DNA from: Acinetobacter defluvii
GTDB lineage: Bacteria; Pseudomonadota; Gammaproteobacteria; Pseudomonadales; Moraxellaceae
DNA length: 64,000 nucleotides
Assembly: GCF_001704615.3 (NCBI RefSeq)
Contig: NZ_CP029397.2
Location: 2,480,001 to 2,544,000, forward strand
Reading direction: 5' to 3'
Both the position numbers and the translations under genes were made by a program. Below, piece after piece: positions 17,293 through 25,940 of the stretch. Every line of letters starts with the position of its first letter. The first letter of the stretch is position 1. The notes under the pieces are model-generated. The model had not been told where the DNA came from. It saw nothing but the letters and a program-made list of their open reading frames with translations, and made no database searches.

Positions 17293-18471
17293 TTATACGT
17301 CCAAATTTAAATCATTCACTTCATCAATTTCAGCATAGCACCTAACCTGATTACGTCCTTGTTTTTTGGCAAAATATAATGCCTGATCTGCTTGCCTCAA
17401 CACCATTTCTTTGGTCTTATTTTGCTCAGACAATGCCACGCCAAAACTGGCGGTCACATGTAATTTATGCTGTAAATCTAACAATATCGGCTCTTGCTCA
17501 ATTCCTTCTCGGCATTGCTCTGCAATCTGTATCGCTTGTTCTTGGGTTTTATTTTGCAAGATCAATAAAAATTCTTCTCCACCAAATCGTCCTGCCATGT
17601 CTTGTTCATTTAAATGTAAATCAAGAATTTTAGCAACTTTGGTCAGCACCAAATCTCCTACATCATGCCCATAATTATCATTAATATTTTTAAAATAATC
17701 TAGGTCTAGCAAAATTAAAGCATATGATTTTCTTTCTCGTTGAATGCAGTGAAGATGCTGTGCAAGACTACGGCGATTAAAGATATTGGTAAGAGGATCA
17801 AGCAAACTCATGTTTTTAATTTGGGCTTCACGGTTGCGCCATTGCGTCAATAAAATCTCAAAAAGTACAATTGAAAAAATAAAAATCGGAAAATATAGAA
17901 TAAACATACTATAAACCCAAAATGGGTTTTCCGATAAGTTACTACTATTTAGTTTCTCACTAAATAATGGCGCATACGGTATTTGTTTTAAGCTGCTTAA
18001 AACAATCGTTATTAACATAAAAAGAGTCACGGGAATCGCAGCGCTATAAATGATTTTACGATCAAATAAAACCACTCCCACAGAAATCAGGCTAATATAT
18101 CCCCCCATAGTTGCAGGACTAATAATACCTACATTAAAACCACCATAAATCAGTGTTGAAGCAAAATATAAAATTGCAATATACGGGAAATAGTCCTGAA
18201 CCCATTTATAATGATTAAATTTCCAACTGATAAAGGCAAATACTAAAAATAAGCATAAAATGACGACTGACATACTTAAATGAGAATAATAAAGTTCCTC
18301 ATTCATCCACTGCTGCAATGCTGGAATACTAAAAACAAATAAATACCATGAAATCCAAAGCGTATAGATCAATGCGCCAAGAATCATCACCAAGCAGCAT
18401 TTCGTGAGGGTATTCCAGTTTAAAATTATATTCCCATTTAAAAACTCATTGAGCTTTCCCCATGCTTTCAT
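17293..18471 (-). CDS. Membrane-bound diguanylate cyclase (GGEEF)
   Basis: 392 residues. The N-terminal 210 carry about six hydrophobic helices, a membrane sensor of no recognised named type. A GGDEF domain follows (SLLDPLTNIFNRRSL at about 222, FKNINDNYGHDVGD at 265, active-site GRFGGEEFLLIL at about 300). The intact GGEEF predicts synthesis of cyclic di-GMP. The inhibitory I-site four residues read NEQD instead of RxxD, so product inhibition by that site is probably absent. Nearby pga genes encode a biofilm polysaccharide often controlled by c-di-GMP, but no direct link is visible. Confidence 0.9.
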   Translation of the reverse strand: MKAWGKLNEFLNGNIILNWNTLTKCCLVMILGALIYTLWISWYLFVFSIPALQQWMNEELYYSHLSMSVVILCLFLVFAFISWKFNHYKWVQDYFPYIAILYFASTLIYGGFNVGIISPATMGGYISLISVGVVLFDRKIIYSAAIPVTLFMLITIVLSSLKQIPYAPLFSEKLNSSNLSENPFWVYSMFILYFPIFIFSIVLFEILLTQWRNREAQIKNMSLLDPLTNIFNRRSLAQHLHCIQRERKSYALILLDLDYFKNINDNYGHDVGDLVLTKVAKILDLHLNEQDMAGRFGGEEFLLILQNKTQEQAIQIAEQCREGIEQEPILLDLQHKLHVTASFGVALSEQNKTKEMVLRQADQALYFAKKQGRNQVRCYAEIDEVNDLNLDV

Positions 18472-18749
18472 TTCAATCTGACCTATTTATTTCTATTTCT
18501 TATTTCATTTTTACCTATTTTAAATAGATAAAATAAATCTGAACCATCATACATAAAAATCATTAAAAAATACTTATCTCACTTTATTAATAAGATTATG
18601 TAAAATATAAATCATTTTTTAATTCACTTGATAAATACATCACACATAAACAATACACTTTTCAAGTTAAATCATCAATTTAATTTCTTAATCAAACCAT
18701 CTTCTAATTTATAATATTTCTTCAAGCGCTGTAAATCATTTCACCTAAT

Positions 18750-19019
18750 TTATTTCATACCCGTATATATTTTAATGGGTTGAGTGCATTCAATCCTTAA
18801 GTATAAATCTCGATATTCAATTAAAATATCAAATTCATCAGCACCATTGTCCAAACCTGTGACCGCCCAAGTTGTTCCTGTAGGAAAGTCATTTAACCAT
18901 GTGGCTTTATAAAAATCAGAAACTGAATCAAAATCTATAAATCGTTCAGGTTGCGCTTGGATTTTCTTTGCAAGGATTTGAAATTTGTTCTTTTGTATGG
19001 AAATAAAATCAATCAACAT
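18750..19019 (-). CDS. Unknown 89-residue protein coupled to pnuC
   Basis: 89 residues, soluble, beginning MLIDFISIQKNKFQILAKKI. No family recognised. Its ATG follows the pnuC stop directly (TAA then ATG), so it should be translated by coupling from the pnuC message. That tight link suggests a role in nicotinamide riboside handling or simply operon membership; the sequence gives no catalytic motif. The middle WLNDFPTGTTWAVTGLDNGADEF looks like a compact folded domain. Confidence 0.6.
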   Translation of the reverse strand: MLIDFISIQKNKFQILAKKIQAQPERFIDFDSVSDFYKATWLNDFPTGTTWAVTGLDNGADEFDILIEYRDLYLRIECTQPIKIYTGMK

Positions 19020-19604
19020 TTAGCGGTAGCCTGAAATATTCAATCCTTGTTTATTTTTAACTTGTGTCCACTGCCACCAGCCAAAAGCAGCCATTAATAC
19101 AAATGCAGCATATAAAACTGCAGTCAAATATAAATCTTTATGTAAGAACATTCCGACATATACAATATCAACAAATACCCAAAGTACCCATGTTGCAATA
19201 TGTTTTCGACTAGTCCAATAAGTTGCAAGTAAGCTAAATGCTGCCAGTTGTGAATCCAACCAAGGCAAAGCAGCATCAGTAAAATGGTGTAATGACCAAC
19301 CAAATAAGAAACCACCAACTGCAGCCAAGAACATCTGTATAATGACCAAGTGTACTGAAATAGGGACTATGCGGATCTCATGATCTTGCTGTTTGCCTTT
19401 GAGCCAATGATAAAAACCATAGAAATTCACCACCATAAAGAAAAACTGTAAAATGGTTTCTCCATATAATTTAAATTCAAAGAATAAATAGGCATATAAA
19501 ACAAAAGCTAAAAAATTAAAAAACCAACACCACATATTTCGTTTTATGGTTAAAGCCACACCGATGACACTAATGATCACGGCAAATATTTCTAATCCTG
19601 ACAT
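19020..19604 (-). CDS. pnuC: Nicotinamide riboside transporter PnuC
   Basis: 194 residues with about seven hydrophobic helices. The family features WCWFFNFLAFVLYAYLFFEFKLYGE near residue 30 and WVLWVFVDIVYVGMFLHKDLYLTAVLYA near 145 are both visible. PnuC moves nicotinamide riboside across the inner membrane by facilitated diffusion, feeding NAD salvage. Length is somewhat shorter than the E. coli protein (239) but usual for this subgroup. The gene downstream is translationally coupled. No NadR or THI-type riboswitch was seen upstream. Confidence 0.9.
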   Translation of the reverse strand: MSGLEIFAVIISVIGVALTIKRNMWCWFFNFLAFVLYAYLFFEFKLYGETILQFFFMVVNFYGFYHWLKGKQQDHEIRIVPISVHLVIIQMFLAAVGGFLFGWSLHHFTDAALPWLDSQLAAFSLLATYWTSRKHIATWVLWVFVDIVYVGMFLHKDLYLTAVLYAAFVLMAAFGWWQWTQVKNKQGLNISGYR

Positions 19605-19818
19605 GTTGGGCTACCCATAAAACGACGTGCTCATTATGAAAAAAAATTGGATAAATGCAAACTATTTTACAAAGCTTGACCAGTCAAATACTTAGATTTA
19701 AGACCAATACCTATTTAGCCAAATACACTTTGATTAGAAATTAAATTTGACAGTTTTCTAACCTCCGTTTAAAAATATAAAAAATAACCAATCACAAAAA
19801 CTAAAAGTGAGAAAAACA

Positions 19819-20607
19819 ATGTCAAATATTCAAGGAAAAGTGAGCCGAGAAATTCGTGGTCATATTTTTTTAATTGGCTTAGATCGTGCAAATAAGCGTA
19901 ACGCTTTTGATAGTCATATGATTCAAGACCTTTCCCTTGCCTTGACAGAATACGAAAATAATCCCGAATTACGTTGTGCAGTCATTTTTGCACATGGTGA
20001 TCATTTTACCGCAGGCTTAGATTTGGTTGAGTTACAACCTAAACTTGCTGAAGGTATATTTAGCTTTAGTGATGAAACTGTCAATCCTTGGGGAACTGTG
20101 GGACGGCAGCGTACTAAACCTTTAGTGACTGCAGTGCAAGGTTATTGTTATACCGCCGGTATTGAGTTGATGTTGAACTCTGACATCGTGGTTGCCAATG
20201 AAAATACCCAATTTACGCAAATAGAAGTACAACGTGGCATCTTGCCTTTTGGTGGTGCAACCGTGCGCTTTATACAAGCTGCGGGTTGGGCGAAAGCCAT
20301 GAAATATGTTCTCACAGGTGATTTATTCTATGCACAAACTGCTTATGAAATGAATCTAGTAACCGAAGTCGTTGAAGGCAATAATCAATTGATTCGTGCT
20401 ATTGAGCTGGCTGAACGTATCGCACAAGTAGCCCCACTGGCAGTACAAGCAGCGCTCAAATCTGCACACCAAGCCTTTTTACAAAGTCCTGAAGCTGCAT
20501 TTGCAAACTTACAAGGATTGCTCAATCCGCTACTGAGTTCTGAAGATGCCCAAGAAGGTGTAAATGCTATGTTAGAGCGTCGTGCACCTCAATTCAAAGG
20601 CAAGTAA
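19819..20607 (+). CDS. Crotonase/enoyl-CoA hydratase family protein
   Basis: 262 residues of the crotonase fold: LDRANKRNAFDSHMIQDL near residue 22, the oxyanion-hole region AHGDHFTAGLDLVEL near 60, and GYCYTAGIELMLNSDIVVANENTQFTQIEVQRGILPFGGATVRF around 105-145. The first catalytic Glu of true hydratases is not in the usual place (YCYTAGIEL), so the reaction may differ. The ATG at 19819 has GTGAG 8 bases before it; the longer frame uses a GTG at 19807 inside that region. The hydrolase gene follows after 63 bases and may be co-transcribed. Confidence 0.87.
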   Translation: MSNIQGKVSREIRGHIFLIGLDRANKRNAFDSHMIQDLSLALTEYENNPELRCAVIFAHGDHFTAGLDLVELQPKLAEGIFSFSDETVNPWGTVGRQRTKPLVTAVQGYCYTAGIELMLNSDIVVANENTQFTQIEVQRGILPFGGATVRFIQAAGWAKAMKYVLTGDLFYAQTAYEMNLVTEVVEGNNQLIRAIELAERIAQVAPLAVQAALKSAHQAFLQSPEAAFANLQGLLNPLLSSEDAQEGVNAMLERRAPQFKGK

Positions 20608-20670
20608 CTGATTTAAAATAACTTAATCAGGATAAAGTTGAGTAAAATCATTTAAAATAGAGAATTGACA

Positions 20671-21567
20671 ATGCAAAACCTACAACGACAGACTGAAACA
20701 TTTGGTTTTGATACTGAACAAGTTTCCCTAAATGCTTTAGATGGCTATGTTTTAAATGGTGTTATATATTCTCCAACTATAGTCACGATAAAAGCCAAAA
20801 TCATTCTTGCCAGTGCAACAGGTGTCCCACAAGGCTTCTATCGTCGTTTTTCTGAATATATGACTCAATATGGCTATCAAGTCCTGACTTTTGATTATCG
20901 TGGTGTGGGGGCATCCTCACCGAAAAACTTAAAAGGTTTTGAAATGTCCTATCTCGATTGGGGAAAACTCGATCTGGCAGGCGCAATTGACTATTTTGCC
21001 GATGAACAACTGCCTTTATTTGTGGTCGGACATTCCTATGGAGGACAGGCTTTAGGTTTAACCCCCAATCATGCCAAAGTCACTGCCATGTACTGCTTTG
21101 GCACAGGTGCAGGTTGGCATGGGTATATGCCCTTGAAAGAAAGATTGAAAGTTCAGGTGATTTGGAATATTGTCTTCCCCCCGATAGTGGCTGCGACAGG
21201 TTATTTGCCATGGAGCAAGTTCAATATGGGTGCAGACTTACCTAGAGGCGTCTATCAACAATGGCGAAAATGGTGTAAAAATCCGACTTATTTCTTTTCG
21301 GATCCTGAGCAAGCAGCGCTGAAAGATTTATATGCTCAAGTAAAAGTACCTATTTATGCCGTGGCAGCTTTGGATGATGATTGGGCATTACCAAATTCAC
21401 GGCATGCTTTTATGCAACATTATCAAAATGCAGAAATGCATTATATCGATATCACTGCCAATCGCCTTGGCTTAAAACAGATTGGGCATATGGGTTATTT
21501 TCGTCAAGGCTCAGAAGCCATTTGGGATCAACTCCTACATACTTTTGATCAGCTTATTTATGATTAA
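20671..21567 (+). CDS. Alpha/beta hydrolase
   Basis: 298 residues. Typical alpha/beta hydrolase order: strand and oxyanion region ASATGVPQGFYRRF, then FDYRGVGASSP near residue 87, the nucleophile elbow GHSYGG near 124, an acid candidate in AALDDDWALP near 236, and the histidine in QIGHMGYF near 277. It resembles the group annotated as serine aminopeptidase S33-like or YheT-like lipases; substrate unknown. AGAGAA precedes the ATG; a TTG six bases earlier is also open. Probably in one operon with the crotonase. Confidence 0.85.
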   Translation: MQNLQRQTETFGFDTEQVSLNALDGYVLNGVIYSPTIVTIKAKIILASATGVPQGFYRRFSEYMTQYGYQVLTFDYRGVGASSPKNLKGFEMSYLDWGKLDLAGAIDYFADEQLPLFVVGHSYGGQALGLTPNHAKVTAMYCFGTGAGWHGYMPLKERLKVQVIWNIVFPPIVAATGYLPWSKFNMGADLPRGVYQQWRKWCKNPTYFFSDPEQAALKDLYAQVKVPIYAVAALDDDWALPNSRHAFMQHYQNAEMHYIDITANRLGLKQIGHMGYFRQGSEAIWDQLLHTFDQLIYD

Positions 21568-21769
21568 GTGTTTATTTCTTTTATAGAAAATCATGCTCGT
21601 GCCTTACAATTTACAATACAGGGCGACGCAGGTACCAGTATGAAGCTGTTGGCACAAGCATGTAGTTAAGTAAGGCTGCTTTTCATTATTCTCGTTTGAA
21701 TCAAGATTTTTGATTTAGAACAAGTAACATTTTAAGGTCGAGCTATAGGTTTTAAAATATACTTTAAAA

Positions 21770-22222
21770 TCAAATTATTGTTTTAAATTCTACTTTATGC
21801 TCTACGCCATGATGATCGACATGAGTGTAAAAAATTCCATATTTACCGACATAATATTCTAAAGATTGATGACGATAATTCCAGTAGATACACCATTCGT
21901 CTAAATCAAATTCACCAATTTGACTGTCCGTTTTGGCAGGCATTTTACTTAAAAATTGTTGCTGAATTTGTTCTGCTTGTGCCAGCTGTGTACATTGTAA
22001 TTGCTGTTCAAATAGTAATTTTGCGACATCATCAAATAACAATTGTTCTTCATCGTTAAATGCCATCGGCTCAATTTTTGTGGTGTGTATTTTCGGTTGG
22101 GTCGCATCTTTGACCGCTTTAAAAGTTGAAGGTTTAAATTTGGAAATTTGCTGAGTAGTGAGCATTCGATACACCAAAAAAATCACGATCATAACAATTA
22201 TCAAAACCAGCAGCATTTTCAT
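21770..22222 (-). CDS. Unknown protein with N-terminal membrane anchor
   Basis: 150 residues: a single hydrophobic helix at residues 3-20 (LLVLIIVMIVIFLVYRML), then a soluble part with a Gln-rich helical stretch (LLFEQQLQCTQLAQAEQIQQQ) and a C-terminal WCIYWNYRHQSLEYYVGKYG...HHGVEHK segment. No family recognised. The ribosome-binding site AGAGGAG at a good distance supports the start. The protein is probably an inner-membrane protein with a cytoplasmic or periplasmic domain. Confidence 0.65.
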   Translation of the reverse strand: MKMLLVLIIVMIVIFLVYRMLTTQQISKFKPSTFKAVKDATQPKIHTTKIEPMAFNDEEQLLFDDVAKLLFEQQLQCTQLAQAEQIQQQFLSKMPAKTDSQIGEFDLDEWCIYWNYRHQSLEYYVGKYGIFYTHVDHHGVEHKVEFKTII

Positions 22223-22272
22223 ATTTAAAGCTCCTCTTGATTCAGTTTTATCATCTCAGCTTATTTATTATT

Positions 22273-22908
22273 CTACCTAAATGCGTCATGCTGGAAGTTT
22301 TTTAAATGACCTGAAGAGTACGTTAAGCCTTTGGTATTTTCTTTTTTTAGTACAAGGGCTTGCCCTACTTTTTTAAACTTTGCTTGTGTCTTCGCATCAT
22401 CTCCAATATAAACTTTCTTTTGTAAAATAATGTTTTCACCTTGAACAACGACATCCACACTGCCTTCATCAGACGTCATATAAGGGATTTTTGTAGAATA
22501 TACATGTTGTGCATTCTGTAACCAAATTAAAATCAAGTCACCCCCACGCTCATTCATATTATCAAATACCACTACTGAAGAACCAACTGCATATGCATCA
22601 ATGTCGACATATGTGTTTACATCAGCCGTTTGATCATAAAAAAATAACTGTTTTCCTGAAGCGAACTTAAGTGCATAAGCAGAATAATATTGCGGATTAT
22701 CATGTTTTTGACCAATGCATGAATAGCTATTTAAAGTGACTTTTCCTACATTGAGTGAATAGGGTTTGGGTTTAAATACATCAAGCGCATCTTGTTTACA
22801 CGCCTTACGCAATTGTGAATGAGATTGAAGCATTTCAATTTTAAAATTTGTATCGGCATGTCCAAAACTACAGATCACACCCACAATCAATATGAGATAT
22901 TTTTTCAT
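22273..22908 (-). CDS. Secreted protein of unknown function
   Basis: About 211 residues with a signal peptide (KKYLILIVGVICSFGHA, cleavage after HA near residue 18). Mature features include a conserved-looking CKQDALDVFKPKPYSLNVGKV region with two cysteines (also YSCIGQ) and NERGGDLILIWLQNAQ. No family recognised. It lies 50 bases downstream of the start of the membrane-anchored unknown and could be the first gene of a two-gene operon with it. An alternative start three codons earlier is possible. Confidence 0.65.
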   Translation of the reverse strand: MKKYLILIVGVICSFGHADTNFKIEMLQSHSQLRKACKQDALDVFKPKPYSLNVGKVTLNSYSCIGQKHDNPQYYSAYALKFASGKQLFFYDQTADVNTYVDIDAYAVGSSVVVFDNMNERGGDLILIWLQNAQHVYSTKIPYMTSDEGSVDVVVQGENIILQKKVYIGDDAKTQAKFKKVGQALVLKKENTKGLTYSSGHLKNFQHDAFR

Positions 22909-23003
22909 TTTCGTCATAATTACTTATTTTAATCATAGGCTTAATATTAAACCAACATATATTGAATCAGCGTATATGTAGATCAAAAAAATACAAAAAC
23001 TCT

Positions 23004-24138
23004 CTACAACTTCGGCTTGAGCAAATATTTTGCTAATTTCTGGCTGCTTGTCATCGCCAATTGATCGACATAACGGCTATAAAACTCGGCAATCCATAAG
23101 GTGGCTGCAATAAAAATCAACGCTGCCAAAAGCACAGCAAAGAGATAACTTGCACCTAAATCTAACAATAAATTAAACACGGGAATGCAAATCACATACA
23201 TCAAAATCAAATGTAATAAATACACAGAAAAAGACAGTTTTCCTAGCCACACCAATACAGGTTTATCTAAAACACGAGATAATTCTTGGCTCATTAAAAT
23301 GCTATAAACAATCAAAATACCTGCAAAAAAATTGCTATATTCATAAGTTCTTTCCCCAATCTGCGCATATAACCAAGCATAAGACCAACTGCTATTATGC
23401 GCACCCGCCAAATACAATCCAAAGATTAATAAGATAGCGGCAATAAATAGCGGAATTTGACGACCATAAAAATAAAAATACATCCCGATGATAAAGCTAG
23501 AAATTCCACAAAAAAAGCCTTCACCTCGCCACCACAGCGCCAAACCTGCAAAAGCCACTGAACCCAGCACAAAAAAAGCAGTATGCAATTGTTTTAAATA
23601 AATTAAAATAAATAGGGTAAATGAACCTAATAGCTCAATCGTCATCGTCCAAAGTACCCAATTGATACTACTTTCCGCAAATAGAAAAGAACCTATGGTT
23701 CCTTCATAAACTGCCGTTTTGAGCGAAAAATCTTGCATGACATACGCTTGTAGCCAACCACCCACCTGACGACTATCTATCTGGATCGTATTAAAAATAA
23801 GCCAAATGATCAAACAAGAAATCAATGCGGGAATCATCAAGCGTGGATAACGCTTAATCCACATATTTTTAAGTTTAAATGGAATCTGTTCAGGTACCTT
23901 ACAGATCGCATAACTCAACACATAACCACTCAGCACAAAAAAAAATAAAAACGGCAGCCGTACCTGAATACCAAAAAGCAAAAGGTGAATGGTGAATGGC
24001 ATAAATTAGTTGATTATTCGCAATATCATTGGCATCAAAACGATGCAAATAGGGAATAAAACTTAAACTTAAATGTGACAAAACCACAGCCAAACACGCC
24101 AAGCCGCGAATGCTCTCAGCCGAATTTATTTTTTGCAT
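23004..24138 (-). pseudogene. Acyltransferase-3 family protein, frameshifted at a T9 run
   Basis: Two overlapping frames make up one gene. The first (from 24138) reads MQKINSAESIRGLACLAVVLSHL up to YSGTAAVFIFF, then goes out of frame. The second continues VLSGYVLSYAICKVPEQIPFKLKN to the stop at 23004. The shift lies in a run of nine T (minus strand) at 23937-23945; eight T would restore a single 378-residue frame. Acyltransferase-3 proteins are polytopic membrane enzymes that acetylate or otherwise acylate sugars and lipids. Its place just downstream of pgaBCD suggests a surface-polysaccharide role. The shift may be a real mutation, phase variation or an assembly error. Confidence 0.82.
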
Positions 24139-24200
24139 GCGAGATTATCCATGACTCTTTTATTTCTTGCATCCACTGCACCACACCTCAAAGCCATATA

Positions 24201-24228
24201 AAAAATCCCACTAAAATGTGGGATTTTT
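24201..24228 (-). terminator. Terminator of the pga genes
   Basis: AAAAATCCCAC and GTGGGATTTTT pair around a 6-base loop, about 10 bases after the pgaD stop. The A and T runs make it effective in both directions. Confidence 0.85.
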
Positions 24229-24238
24229 ATGCTTATAC

Positions 24239-24649
24239 TTATTGAATAGAAATAATTTTCCCATTTTCATCATGATAAACTGTACTGACTTTCTGTTGAC
24301 GACCTGTTTCAATCTGTTGCACATTTAAAGCAAAATGTTCAGCATAATCAGATATAGCCTTACTTTGCGCTTGGCTCGGTGTTTTCGCAGGAATGAAACG
24401 ATTCCATAACAATAAACTTAATGCACACACCATCAGTGCGATAAGACCATGCTGCAAAATAAGGGTAAAAGCAGAGATAATATTGTTCACAATATGTGGC
24501 TTTTGGATACCGAGTACCCCAATCAATAATAAAAGCGGACGCCATAATAGTATCCAAACACCCCATAACATCGCAGTTGAGGTATTTGATAAATAGCGTT
24601 TATGCCAAGGTAATTGCTGACGCAAGTCGATTATCAGGTTTGATTTCAT
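24239..24649 (-). CDS. pgaD: PgaD-like subunit of poly-N-acetylglucosamine synthase
   Basis: 136 residues with two hydrophobic helices (about 25-50 and 68-90) separated by a short loop and followed by a charged tail, the topology of PgaD. PgaD works with PgaC in the inner membrane to make beta-1,6-linked poly-N-acetylglucosamine; in E. coli the pair is activated by cyclic di-GMP. The call rests mainly on position just after pgaC (20-base gap) plus topology; sequence conservation in this family is weak. Confidence 0.82.
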   Translation of the reverse strand: MKSNLIIDLRQQLPWHKRYLSNTSTAMLWGVWILLWRPLLLLIGVLGIQKPHIVNNIISAFTLILQHGLIALMVCALSLLLWNRFIPAKTPSQAQSKAISDYAEHFALNVQQIETGRQQKVSTVYHDENGKIISIQ

Positions 24650-24669
24650 TTTATCAATACTCTAAATGC

Positions 24670-25932
24670 CTAAGAGCGCATTCCTCGATCAGGACTAATC
24701 CAACGGGCACGTTTACCGCTGCCACGCAGTAACACTTTCGGAAATGCGACGATGCTTGCTGTTAAGGTGATTAACCAAAAAACAAAGGGATACCAAATCA
24801 TCCAATAATAATTCTTTAAAAGATTTGGTTCATACCTACTATCCATCCATTTACTTAAAGCAAACTGAAGTAAACAGCTCAAACCTAAAAGAATTCCACT
24901 GCCATAGGGTAAAAATGGTGAGCTAGCAGTTTGACTTAAACCTGAAATTGGAAAGATAAAATGCAATAACCAAATTATAGTAACAGCAAGCATCAGATAC
25001 GACCACACTAAAGTCAGCACCAACTCCAAAATCAGTGGCCAAAGATAATTAAGCTTGGGTTTAAATACAACATCTATATTTTTAATTAAGACTTGCGCCC
25101 CACCCATCGCCCAACGTAAACGCTGTTTCCATAAACCATTTAAAGTTTCAGGCATCAAAATCCATACCAATGCATTTGGCTCAAAATGGATATTCCAACC
25201 AGCACGCTGTAATTTCCAAGTAATATCAATATCTTCTGTCAATGCATTTGGTGACCAATAGCCCACATCATGCACGGCACTTTTACGAAAAGCGGTAATC
25301 ACACCTGACACCGTGAACAAGCGTCCAAAAGTCCGTTGCGCACGTTTGATTAATCCCACAATTGAGGAAAACTCACCTACTTGGATACGTCCAAGCAAAG
25401 TTGAGCGTGTACGAATCCGTGGATTCCCTGTTACAGCAGCCACAGAATTATCTGCCAGAAAATGACGTACCATCCACATTGCAGCATGCGGATCAAGCAA
25501 AGCATCTCCATCAATGCCGATCAAATACTCAGCATCAGTCAGTAAACTGCCTGCTTGTAATGCCATCGCCTTACCTTGGTTATGCGCCAAATGCACCACA
25601 CGCAGTTTTTCATATTTTGCTGCCAAAGCATCTAAAACTTGTGCGGTATTGTCTGAGCTTCCATCATTAATGGCGATCACTTCAAAATCAGGATAATTCA
25701 ACTGGAGCGCATGACTTAAAGTTTCTTCTGCATTGTCCTCTTCATTAAAACATGGGACAAGCACTGCCACTTTTGGATAAGTTGGCAGGGAGTTAGGTTG
25801 ATCATAAGGTGGCTCTTTCTTTTCTTTTTGATAGAAAATAACTGCCCCAATCATCCAAAGATATGACATAAAGAGTGGATAGAAAAATACAAAATCTAAT
25901 GCCACATGCCAAAAATGTTGTAAAGGTTCCAT
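24670..25932 (-). CDS. pgaC: Poly-beta-1,6-N-acetyl-D-glucosamine synthase PgaC
   Basis: About 420 residues, a processive family-2 glycosyltransferase. Motifs: VAVLVPCFNEEDNAEET near 50, AINDGSSDNT near 85, the DxD-like GIDGDALLDP near 140, the acceptor-site TEDIDITW near 235, and the processivity motif QRLRWAMGG (Q/R-x-x-R-W) near 275. Hydrophobic helices lie at both ends. It polymerises UDP-GlcNAc into the biofilm polysaccharide PNAG. The longest frame begins at a GTG (25944) that overlaps the pgaB stop; the ATG at 25932 is used here. Direct coupling to pgaB is clear. Confidence 0.95.
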   Translation of the reverse strand: MEPLQHFWHVALDFVFFYPLFMSYLWMIGAVIFYQKEKKEPPYDQPNSLPTYPKVAVLVPCFNEEDNAEETLSHALQLNYPDFEVIAINDGSSDNTAQVLDALAAKYEKLRVVHLAHNQGKAMALQAGSLLTDAEYLIGIDGDALLDPHAAMWMVRHFLADNSVAAVTGNPRIRTRSTLLGRIQVGEFSSIVGLIKRAQRTFGRLFTVSGVITAFRKSAVHDVGYWSPNALTEDIDITWKLQRAGWNIHFEPNALVWILMPETLNGLWKQRLRWAMGGAQVLIKNIDVVFKPKLNYLWPLILELVLTLVWSYLMLAVTIIWLLHFIFPISGLSQTASSPFLPYGSGILLGLSCLLQFALSKWMDSRYEPNLLKNYYWMIWYPFVFWLITLTASIVAFPKVLLRGSGKRARWISPDRGMRS

Positions 25933-25940
25933 ATAAATGA

